Made by a program: the position numbers and the translations under genes
Part shown: one piece after another, positions 55,191-64,000 of the stretch
Layout of the letters: the number at the start of each line of letters is the position of its first letter
How positions within the stretch are numbered: the first letter of the stretch is position 1
Assembly (NCBI RefSeq): GCF_024585265.1
Contig: NZ_CP036533.1
Coordinates: forward strand, 7,945,001 to 8,009,000
Length of the DNA stretch: 64,000 bases
Reading direction: 5' to 3'
Origin: Bradyrhizobium sp. WBAH42
GTDB lineage: Bacteria; Pseudomonadota; Alphaproteobacteria; Rhizobiales; Xanthobacteraceae
The notes under the pieces: generated by a model
What the model was told of the DNA's origin: nothing
What the model saw: only the letters and a program-made list of their open reading frames with translations
The model's database searches: none

Positions 55191-55892
55191 ATGCTATACC
55201 GTCATTCCATGATGATCCCACGCGTCCTTTGATGAACTCGTGGGCCCTTCTTCAAGCACCTTGGAGTCCTGCTGGACAACCAAAGTAGAAGGCATCATGG
55301 TTCGCCTCCGCAGTAGGTTGTCCAACACGCCGGCACGGGTGATCAAGTTGCACGGGCGCGGAAGTCACAAGAGTTACCTTTCCGTCCATCGGCTGCACTC
55401 ATCCGGGCGGGGCTGCGACGCCGCCAGCATTGACTTGCCATCCAAGGCCAAGTTCGCCACTGCGGGATCGTCGGCGACGTTGCGGGTGTAGGTGTTCGAA
55501 CCCACCACGTTCGTATCGTGCGTGTTCAATACAGTATCCCAGCCTCCGCCCCGAGTCGTCACGATCTACGACCCGTTCGAAAACCGCCATCGAAGAAAGG
55601 AAATCACGAGCCCATTACCTTACTCAATCGTCTGCTTGCCACCCACTGGTAGGGCCGCTGTGACGATCGGCGCGGACTGGTTCGGCTCGGAGCCAACGCG
55701 CGTGATGAGCAAACCTTAAGTGTCAGGCCGCTTTGATTGATGAGTTTCTTGTATGCCATCTGTGACCTCCGTTCTGGGCGTGTCCCCGGGCAAAATGCGA
55801 GCCAGAAGTTCCACTATATACATGAGCTGGCTAAGCTAACCCCCTGCCACATCTTGTAGGCGGGCGAAAATTCGACCCTGCAAGGACTGGGC
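55191..55892. other. No gene seen, 0.7 kb
   Basis: Several frames of 60-80 codons overlap on both strands between 55240 and 55720. None has a recognisable motif or good start. Confidence 0.4.
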
Positions 55893-55999
55893 ATGTGACT
55901 TTATGCCAAGCGGCTGGAGCGCGGCTGCTTTTTGTGGCCGTCGTCGGCGGACGGCGTGGTGACAATCACCCCAGTTCAGCTTCGCTACATGCTGGACTA
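55893..55999 (+). pseudogene. IS66 TnpB, short fragment
   Basis: The plus strand encodes LYAKRLERGCFLWPSSADGV and VTITPVQLRYMLD, nearly identical to part of the tnpB at 45050-45380. Only about 35 residues remain. Confidence 0.8.
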
Positions 56000-56177
56000 C
56001 CCATGCCCGGCACCCTTCGCAAAACGGCTAATGTTCGCGGTAAGGGTAAGTAAGGCTACGCTGCTGCGCGTGGTCCGACGCCGTCACCGTCCCCGGCTGG
56101 CCCGCTCAGGGTTATCGGATTGTAGATAAGCTGGGCCACTGCCATCGTTCCCGCAGAGCCGTATCGGCCGCGCGACT

Positions 56178-56945
56178 AAGCCAAGGTCGAAGTCGGCGTC
56201 CAAATCGTCGGGCGACGGATTTTGGCGCGCCTGCGCAACCGCCGGTTCTTCTCGCTCGCCGCCCTCAACGAGGCGATCCACGCACTGCTCGTCGATCTCA
56301 ACAGCCGACCGCTATGGAGCTGGGGGCGAAGCCGGCGCGAGCTGTTCGAGGAGCTTGACCGACCGGCACTGACCCCATTGCCCGACGAACCCTACGAGTA
56401 CGCTGAGTGGAAGCGCTGTCGGGTGAACCTCGAATATCATGTCGAGCTTGACAAGCATGACTACAGCGTGTCTCACAACCTCGTGCATGAAGAGGTCGAG
56501 GCACGGATCACGCTGAAAACCGTCGAGAGCTTCCTGCGCGGCAAGCGCGTCGCCTCGCATCTGCGCAGCACTCTGCCGCATCGGCCAACGACGAACGACG
56601 AGCATATGCCAAGCTCGCATCGCCGCTACCGCGACTGGGCTCATGAGTGGATTCGTTCTGAAGCCGCCAAGGTGCGCGCCGACGCCGAGACGCTCATCGA
56701 CGTCATCCTGGTCGCGACCGCATCCGGAACAAGGCTTCCGCTCGGCCATCGGCATTCTCGGGCCGGTCAGGCGCTACGGCGAGGAACGTGTCGACGCCGC
56801 CTGCGCCCGTGCGCTGCTGCTTAACGCCCGTTCCTACAAGTCGGTCGCCGCCATCCTCAAGAACGCCGCCGACAAAACCGCTCCTCCCCCCAGGAGGCGT
56901 CGTCCTCTTACACGCCAACATCCGCAGCCGCAGCTACTACAACTA
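56178..56945 (+). pseudogene. istA: IS21-family transposase IstA, C-terminal fragment, frameshifted
   Basis: The fragment begins [20 protein letters not shown] and continues with the IstA C-terminal domain ([40 protein letters not shown]). Near 56710 the frame shifts and ends with [20 protein letters not shown] and [17 protein letters not shown]. The catalytic core upstream is missing. It is followed by istB in the normal IS21 order. Confidence 0.87.
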
Positions 56946-56959
56946 ATCAGAAGATCATT

Positions 56960-57720
56960 GTGCTCATTCATCCGACCGTCGACCGCCTGCGCGCGCTCGG
57001 CCTCACTGCCACGGCCGATACCCTCATCGAACTGCAGAACAATCCCGAGGCCGCCGATATGCCACACCCCGATTGGCTTGGTCTCGTCGTCGATCCCGAG
57101 GTCACCGCCCGCGACAACCGCCGCCTCGTACGGCGCTTGAGCAATGCCAAGCTCCGCCATGCTGCCACCATCGAGAATGTCGACTATCGCACCGCTCGTG
57201 GTCTCGACCGCTCCCTCTTTCAAAGCCTCGCCACTTGCCAATGGATCGGCGAGCACAACCATCTCGTCCTCGTCGGTCCGACCGGTAGCGGCAAATCTTG
57301 GCTGGCTTGCGCGCTCGGCAACAGGGCCTGCCGCGATGGCTTCTCGCTCCTCTACGAGCGCGCGCCCCGCTTGTTCGCCGATCTCGCCCAGGCGCCTGGC
57401 GAAGGTCGTCTCGCACGCCTGATCGCGGCGCTGGAGCGCGTCGATCTACTCATCCTAGACGACTGGGGCCCGAAGCACTCACTGCCGACCAGCGCCGTGA
57501 TTTACTCAAGATCGTGGATGATCGCTACGACAAGGGATCATTGTTGATCACATGTCAGGCCCCCGTGGCGCAATGGCATGACGTGATTGCCGACCCCACA
57601 TTCGGCGAGGCCATATTGGACCGCATCATTCACAACGCCCACCGCATCGAGCTCAAGGGCGACAGTGCGCGTCGTCGGGCCGACGATAGCCCCACTGACC
57701 CACAGGTTCTTCCCGCGCGC
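56960..57720 (+). pseudogene. istB: IS21-family ATPase IstB, frameshifted
   Basis: The helper ATPase starts at 56960 with LIHPTVDRLRALGLTATADT. Walker A is GPTGSGKS and Walker B LLILDDWG. A one-base shift near 57475 moves the C-terminal part (RRDLLKIVDDRYDKGSLLIT, QAPVAQWHDVIADPTFGEAI) to another frame. Full length would be about 250 residues. Confidence 0.88.
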
Positions 57721-58059
57721 GCCGCTGCGTCGCTCGTGAGGGCCACTCCGCGCCGCACGCGGGTCCCTCCCATGGACCGCTGGACCGATCTCCAAACCCT
57801 CCCGCCCGTCTTGACGAGGAAGACCATTTCCAGCACACATAAGCACGTCAGTCGTGTTCGCCGCAAGTGATCACCATCGTCTGGAAACCGTGATCACGAT
57901 GGCCTGGAATCGCTTATCGCCATCCCTGGAATACGGACACCGAACCCAACGATGTCATTCCCATTTGTGCGCTTCCTAGATGCATTCGAATTCCTAAATT
58001 CGCGCCGCGCCCTAGGCAAAATCGTTGTGGAAATGGGCGGCTAAGGCCTTCCGACGCGC

Positions 58060-58250
58060 TAGGATCGGGGCACGGGCCCCATAGCCTTCCGGCGAGCCCA
58101 CCGCTTGCGGACGATGAGCCCTTCCTTGCTAATAAAGGCGGTAAATCCGATTGATCCCCGACGGCTCGCCTTCCGTCGCAGCAGGACGACCACCCGGTGA
58201 TAGCCGAAACGTCGTCGGCGACGTCGCGCAGCAGGCCACGGAGAGCCGCG
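58060..58250 (-). pseudogene. IS3-family transposase OrfB, N-terminal fragment
   Basis: The minus strand encodes FGYHRVVVLLRR and, after a shift, GINRIYRLYSKEGLIVRKRW, the HTH_21-type region of IS3 OrfB. About 60 residues remain. It is not contiguous with the IS3 fragment at 42845-43130. Confidence 0.65.
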
Positions 58251-60976
58251 TCCGGCGGACGGCTGGAGCGAGTGCCTGGTCCAGCCGAACATTGGACCAA
58301 TGCAGGATCACGCTCGCGTTGTCTAATCCCGGGGCACCGGTTTGTCCGGGGCGGCTTACGACAAAAAGCGGCATCCGCCATCGGCAGAAGCGCCCCACCT
58401 CGATAGCCAGCCGAGTATCACGCGCGCTGAATGTCCTGCCTCGATGGAGGTGTTCGCCCTTACCGCGGAGAAAGGTGGCCCGAATTCGACCGGAAGGGAT
58501 TATCAGCAGGCTACGGAAATGGATTATCAGCAGGCTACGGAAATGAATGAGGCCGCGAGACGATGCAATCCCGCGGTCCCGCCACCGGATATAGCCAAAA
58601 GACAGTTTAAGTACCGAATTCCCCCCGGTGTTCCGCCAGGAGAACACCATTTTCAACAAGTTGACAATCCTGGCAGCTATGGAGAAAGGCGCGGAACTGC
58701 AGATCATCGCGGCCGCGAGATGGATGACGCCAATCAAGTTGACGGTTCGCCCGTCATAACAGGATACCGGACGTTTGATTGTCCCAGTCATCGCGTCGGC
58801 CTCAAAAAAGGAATGGTAGGCGAGGCGTTCCTTGGAAAGCTAAGGTTGGCATAGCCGAAGCTCCGGGTCCTCTGCCAACGAGAGATTCGCGCCATCGAAA
58901 TTCACCCGGCCATGGCGCACGACCTGTGTGAGATGGCAATGCGGGCAGGAATTACGTTACCCCCTGTTAGACCGATACTCGCCCCGCGATGAGCGGCCGG
59001 CCGCAACTCAGCTACACCAGGAACTTGAAGCACGAGTCAACAGCTATCGCCGCGATAGGCTAGTGCTAGAAGTAGTTGGCTAAGCGCGCTGTAGCGGCCT
59101 AATCAGCCGCGTTCGGCCCGTCCACCTTAAGACGGTGAACCCAACCCGCGTGCAGTCGCCAACATGCAAGGCATGCGACCGTTTTCGCATCAACGAACGA
59201 GTGCACCGCGTTTTTCTGTTGCACCCTTATTGCTGCGATACCGCGAGGCTCAAATGGCCTGAGGTGCATCAGGACCAAGGCGGGATTGCCTTCACCAAAG
59301 CGCGAAAAGGAGCGAAGGATGCCCGAGCTTTCTACGAGCAACTCAAACCTCGTGCTCGGAGTAGAGGAGCCCGGAGGTGTCCACTCATTCGGAGGAGGTT
59401 CAGTGGGCGCGCCGAGAGCCCGGGGCAGAACTCAGGATTGGATGAACTCCTGAAGCTTTATGGACCACTGTTTACTTGGATTTGCGGCTTCCGAAAGGAT
59501 ATCAATGGCCTCGAGCTTGACCACCGTCTCTAACCACTAGTGTACGCCAACTTTTTTGGAGCACCAAGAAGCTCTCGTCCCAAGGCGAGCGCTGCATCAT
59601 TCGTTGTCACGTAAATGTAAGAATTAAAAAGCCGGTCTCACCGCCGGGATCACGAACTTGAATTCCTGAATAGCACTCCAAGTACGGCCTCACAGTGCTT
59701 GAGGGATAGCTCGCGACCGCCACAAGGGCGATTGCAGGGTTTGCTACGGTACTTATCCCTTCGGTAATAGAGAGGACACCTCGTGCGCCACGCTGAATAC
59801 AAGGCTTATAGCTCGGTACCCGAGAAACGCGCTGCCACGGTCTTTGCTCCCAGGGTAGAGATGCGCATCAACCGAAATACCTGTCACGTCGGGCATCGCA
59901 TTCCTCCTCGCTTTTGAAGTGTTTGGGCGCAATCGAACATTCAGCTAACTCATCTCACCAAGACTACTCGGTTGTCGAGCATCCTGAAGAGACTGTGATG
60001 TGCAACTTCCAGTTCGGCTCGGTAGCCGTCGGCTCATAGATCCGGTGATCGCGATTGTCTTGCCGACGACGCATCCAGTTCTGCGCGTTGCACTTCGATT
60101 CTGTGCTGCAGAATGAGCTTGACGATTGTGCGTTCATTCCGGCGAAGCGTGCTCACCGAGGATGACGATAACTCGACAGGCCTCTCCATCTGTCGTCTGC
60201 GACGTCGATGCCAAGCGCCTCATTGGGTGTTATAGGACTCGCTCGGCTGCAGATGTCGAGTTGGAGTACGAGAAGGCCGCCGACAACTTTCGCCTCTTCT
60301 CTGTTGCCTTCCCGCTTGTTTGCTTGGCGACGCGGAATGTCGAGAGTCCGACATGATCAAGCGGGAGATAAACGGATGAGGAGCTCGCATGGCTATCAAA
60401 GCTGTGTGTGGCTCGATAAGCCTTGATAAGTCGAAACGCTATCGCTGTGCATGGCCCGAAAAGCATGCTAGCGGATACCCAGGTCGCGCGAAAAGGTCGT
60501 AACAGATCCAGCAACTCTGCAAGACTCGCGTGAGTTTGCGTTCGTATCAGATTCTCGGCGCGCGGATTGCACAGAGTGGATACTCCAATTCGCAAGGCTC
60601 GGAGAGCTACATGCGTTCTGCGCCGTACTCCCGCGGCCAGCCTCGAACAGCTCAGTATGTGCGCCTGTGCGGAACCGGCATTGCATCGCCCTGCAATCCA
60701 CGCCCATCTTCCGGAGGAAACTCGGTCGTGAATTGTCGGGCTCAACAAGGTGGCCCAATGTCGCGATGCCAATTCAACACTCCGACGATAACGCCTGAGC
60801 GGCGGACGCGTGTCCACGACGTGAAATCGTTATCGAGTTGGTTTCGCGGCGAGTTGCACGGCCATTACGCACAGCCGTTGGGCATCGCAAGGGGACCCAG
60901 CAGATCGAACAGGGCTAATTGACATAGTGGATGTCGCAAGACCTTGCGCCACCACACTGATCGAGGAAGCAAAATT
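58251..60976. other. Gene-poor interval, 2.7 kb
   Basis: Frames of up to 170 codons occur on both strands (for example 58342-58854 plus), but none has a family signature, good start or neighbour logic. A 24-bp tandem repeat lies at 58497-58544. I see no RNA gene. The region is probably decayed island DNA. Confidence 0.45.
58497..58544 (+). repeat. Perfect 24-bp tandem duplication
   Basis: Two identical 24-bp units, each beginning GGATTATCAGCAGG, lie at 58497-58520 and 58521-58544. In the plus-strand frame this doubles the peptide DYQQATEM without shifting the frame. Confidence 0.97.
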
Positions 60977-61735
60977 ATGGGACGTCTCAGCGAAAGAGTC
61001 ATTCTGGTCACCGGCGGGGCTCGAGGGATGGGGGCCGCTCATGCGCGCCTGCTGGTAGCGGAGGGAGCTAAAGTCGTGATCACCGATATTCTTCGTAAAG
61101 AAGGAGAGGCTTTCGCGGCCGGCCTTGGCACATCCGCGATCTATGTGCGTCAAGACGTCGCTCAGCCAGAGGAATGGTGCCGAGCGATCGCGGCTGCGGA
61201 GAGCAAGTTTGGCGCGCTGCATGGCCTCGTCAACAATGCTGGCATAGCCAGTATTGCTCCTATCGAGCAGTTTCCACTCGAGCAGTGGACGAAGACCCTT
61301 GCTGTCAATCTCACCGGTGTATTTTTGGGAATGCAGACTGCCCTGCCCGCCATGCGCCGCGCGGGCGGAGGCTCGATCGTCAACATCTCGTCGGTCGAGG
61401 GGCTGAGGGGTAGTGCAGGGCTTCACGCCTACGTTGCTTCCAAGTTCGGTGTGCGGGGCATAACCAAGTCCGCTGCTTTGGAGGCCGCTGCGTCTGGGGT
61501 TCGGATAAACTCAGTCCATCCGGGGTTAATCAACACTTGGATGACAAAGGACTTCGATTCTTCCAGTTTTCCAATTCCGCTTGGGCGGGCAGCCGAGCCG
61601 CCGGAAGTGTCGCAGGCAGTTTTGTTCCTGCTCAGTGACGAGTCCTCTTATCTTACGGGCTCCGAAATCGTCGTCGATGGCGGTCTGACGATCGGCATCC
61701 CGTACAAGTGTCAGGCGCCCGAAAGCATCTTCTGA
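60977..61735 (+). CDS. Short-chain dehydrogenase/reductase (classical SDR)
   Basis: ATG 60977 is preceded by GAGGAAGC. The 252-residue protein has the cofactor motif TGGARGMG (residues about 11-18), VITD suggesting NAD binding, the NNAG motif, catalytic Ser in NISSVEG, the YVASK active site (Y-x-x-x-K) and a C-terminal GSEIVVDGGLTIG typical of 3-oxoacyl-ACP-reductase-like enzymes. It probably oxidises or reduces a hydroxysteroid-, sugar- or acyl-type alcohol; the substrate is unknown. It is isolated in a gene-poor region yet fully intact. Confidence 0.92.
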   Translation: MGRLSERVILVTGGARGMGAAHARLLVAEGAKVVITDILRKEGEAFAAGLGTSAIYVRQDVAQPEEWCRAIAAAESKFGALHGLVNNAGIASIAPIEQFPLEQWTKTLAVNLTGVFLGMQTALPAMRRAGGGSIVNISSVEGLRGSAGLHAYVASKFGVRGITKSAALEAAASGVRINSVHPGLINTWMTKDFDSSSFPIPLGRAAEPPEVSQAVLFLLSDESSYLTGSEIVVDGGLTIGIPYKCQAPESIF

Positions 61736-63013
61736 CTATCAGCTGACCAATTGTCACATAAGCGAGATCTGATCCTTATGCTCGCCCCGGCAAGCCCGCT
61801 GGTGTGGACAGCAAGACGCCGTGGTTCGTTGCTTCGGGCTTGGCGGCGCTCTCCGGCGCGGCGTTCATGATCCCCGACGGGCATATGCGTGGCCGACCGG
61901 ATTACCATTCTCGAGTGGCTGAACCTTCCAGGTGGGGCGTTGGACGGTAGTTGGGACCCGGAAAGAGGGTTCGTCATCCGAGGTGATCCAGAGATGGAGG
62001 AACATTTCGAGTGCGTCTGGGATCTGTTCCGTTCGGTTCTACTGGCTGAAATACTCGGTCGGACGGCGATGGAAGCTGGGGCTTTCCACTCCTGCCGCTG
62101 ATGTCAACGGGCACCTTAGACGCACAATCGAAGCTGCCTAGATTGAGCAGCCTCGCGGATCGCGGCGATCTGCGCGCCAAGCAGGAGAATATCAACGTAG
62201 ACGCTATTGATCTGCGGGACGATCGGACAAGCACCGCATCAGTAACAAGCGCCTGGCCGATCTGCCCGGAGATTGGGCCTGTTAAAGCCAGGTCGAGCCT
62301 ACGGCGCTGGAGTGGCGCTCGTGCCTCGGCAGCCCGGCATCACATCCGCGACGCCTCCGGCAAGAACCAGCTGGATCGAGCACCGACAATTCTCCTGCTG
62401 CCCGACGGGGACGATCCGCAGCATCTCGTCATCCCAATCGCTGGCGTCGATCCGCCGAATTTCCGACGATGACATAGGCGCGGGCTCCGACAGGTGGAGC
62501 GCTGCCGCCTTGAAGAAAGGAGATAGCAGTTGATATCAAACCAGAATTAAAGATGCCGAATGACTTCAACCGCCACTTATGTAGAAAACGTCAGGAATCG
62601 AACATTCAAAGGCTGGCCCGATCGACGATCACAGTTGGCACATGTTTTGAATGAGAGACCTACTAAGTCGGAATCGAGTTGTTATCACACATCACACATT
62701 CCGACACCTGCTTTGGGACAGGCGCGCTCAAACAGTCCGAGGGAAGGCAAGAGTTCGCTACGAAAACAAATGCAGCCGACAAATCTCCTTTGGTCCATTC
62801 CTTCCGAGCTCGTTCAGAAATACCCCGCGCCCCTAGCTTTCTCGGTAGGGCACGAAAACAGTGAACTTGGAAAGACATCATGACAGTGGAGACAGATATA
62901 AACACTGCGCGCGCAGAAATGCGATTGACCATCGTCTGGACAGTTGTGCTCGGCTTTGCCGCGGATCCCTGGCTTGATAGAGTTGGCCTGACGCAACTCA
63001 ATATCTGAGGAGC
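61736..63013. other. No gene seen, 1.3 kb
   Basis: Short frames only. The longest on the plus strand (62101-62472) has no motif or convincing ribosome binding site. Confidence 0.4.
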
Positions 63014-63466
63014 ATGCCTCAGTACGTTACAGCCTGTGGCGCGCGAGCATTCGAGCATGGCACGGCATACGTGACGGAAGGAATTCGCGCTGCGGCCCTC
63101 TGGTTGCCCCCCGGCGTAGAGCAAGATGAGGAGGCGCTCGACGCAATCATGGCTGACTCCCTGCGCCCGGAGATTACCGACGATATGGTGCAGCTACGGC
63201 TGCAAATGGCCGCACATCATCCTCCCAAGCCACATTGGTATTTGCCATTCATTGCCGCCGATCCGAACTGGGTTGGACGGGGACTTGGCACATTGCTGAT
63301 GAAACATGCCCTCAAACGATGTGATTCGGAGGGCGGCGACGCCGATCTCGAAAGCTCAAATCCGGAAAATGTTGCCTTCTACCAGCATCATGGTTTCGAG
63401 GTCATCGGTGAGATACAGCATGGTGGTTCGCCGCGGCTAACTCCAATGTTGCGGACAGCCCATTGA
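63014..63466 (+). pseudogene. GNAT-family acetyltransferase, N-terminally truncated
   Basis: The 150-residue frame contains the GNAT core: AAALWLPPGVEQDEEALDAI, WYLPFIAADPNWVGRGLGTL with the acetyl-CoA-binding (R/Q)GxG loop, and NPENVAFYQHHGFEVIGEI. The usual first 40 or so residues (beta-1 and alpha-1) are absent, since the frame begins in the segment before AFEHGTAYV. A GAGG sequence precedes the ATG, so a short protein could still be made, but activity is doubtful. Confidence 0.7.
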
Positions 63467-64000
63467 GGAGCGTGATCCGGCGTAGGAAGTTTCGTACGCT
63501 CCAGCCCACCTTATCTTTGAGCGGCCGTTTCGACTGACCGCCGTAATCCGCATGCCGCGAACAGTTGAAAAACGCCGAGACGCGAGCAGCGCCAAAGTGC
63601 TATGACCGGCAGCTGTAACGACGAAGGCATCTCGGCGTACGAGGAGGCGTGCCTTGGAGTCGCCGTGGCTCCGCCCCAACACCGTGTCATGTCCCGTGAC
63701 GATCGGTAGGCGACCCGCGACGCCGGTGCTTGAGACGTTTTTGGCTCACGGCCGCTTTTTCATGGGTAATCGTCTAGCAGGTGCTCTACCTGCGCGGCGC
63801 CTCCTGCTCGACTGCGGCAATGGGTTTGTGGAAGATCCCGGCTTACCTGCTGATGCTTAACGTCTTCTCGGAGCGCTCGCGATCTCGATTCCGGTTGACG
63901 CGGACGGACTAGGATAACTGGGAGCTTGCGAAGTCCGAAGCACGGCTGGCTTACGTGACCCGGCCGTCAGCGAATATCGTTACGACACCAAACCGGTTCC
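63467..64000. other. No gene seen to window end
   Basis: The last 530 bases contain only short frames without recognisable motifs. Confidence 0.4.

Noticed and set aside
58342..58854. 170-codon plus-strand frame containing the DYQQATEM repeat
   Set aside because: No family signature, no good ribosome binding site, and the opposite strand is equally open; not enough to call a gene.
1..64000. CRISPR array or rRNA operon
   Set aside because: No regularly spaced direct repeats and no rRNA-like sequence were seen anywhere in the window.

Overview
The window looks like an accessory, symbiosis-island-type region of an alphaproteobacterium, most likely Bradyrhizobium or a close relative. The evidence is the high GC content, an EcfF/OsrA-type (SigF/NrsF) sigma pair, an avidin-family gene, many rhizobial IS families, repABC and trb remnants, and an opgC homologue. 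No nod, nif or type III secretion genes, tRNA, rRNA or CRISPR array were found. The assignment is inference from protein families, not a database match.

Layout. 1-10.3 kb is an IS graveyard. It holds an intact-looking IS481 element, IS5 remnants, an IS91 remnant and two antisense group II introns. One intron sits with resolvable ends inside an IS5 transposase gene. 10.6-13.9 kb is a membrane-fusion protein gene, broken by a 25-bp tandem duplication, followed by a PilZ-tailed family 2 glycosyltransferase. 14.2-19.5 kb is a mosaic of gene pieces joined end to end: glnD tail, htpG, repC-repB-repA and a TonB-dependent receptor. 19.6-24.7 kb is a copper-handling cluster: CusF-like, cupredoxin, multicopper oxidase, TolC-type protein, lipoprotein, His/Cys-rich protein and a cusA remnant. 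24.8-28.5 kb carries a LysR regulator, a lone flgF and a MarR regulator. 28.6-33.2 kb is a second metal/stress cluster: an ECF sigma factor with a Cys-rich tail resembling CorE, a second CusF-like protein, a second His/Cys-rich protein, a small secreted protein, an EcfF/OsrA-type pair and a DUF411 gene. 33.3-38.6 kb has opgC, a crotonase, an acyl-CoA ligase and a TetR regulator.

38.9-46.0 kb holds conjugation remnants (DUF2274, trbI, truncated trbG), IS701 and recombinase pieces, a broken avidin-family gene, and an IS66 element inserted with an 8-bp target duplication into an IS630 remnant. 46.1-55.2 kb is the most coherent locus, all on the minus strand. It encodes a membrane-fusion protein, a PilZ-type family 2 glycosyltransferase and a Cache sensor without an output domain, followed upstream by a GGDEF-EAL protein and a membrane diguanylate cyclase with an inhibitory site. 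This could be a self-contained cyclic-di-GMP-controlled beta-glucan exporter similar in plan to rhizobial BgsB/BgsA. 55.9-64 kb contains IS66, IS21 and IS3 remnants, a short-chain dehydrogenase and a truncated GNAT gene in otherwise gene-poor DNA.

A striking general feature is the number of single-base frame breaks, including in genes that would otherwise look functional (crotonase, TetR, DUF411, CusF-like, IS66 tnpB and tnpC). They may be real decay or sequencing indels; the sequence alone cannot separate the two.
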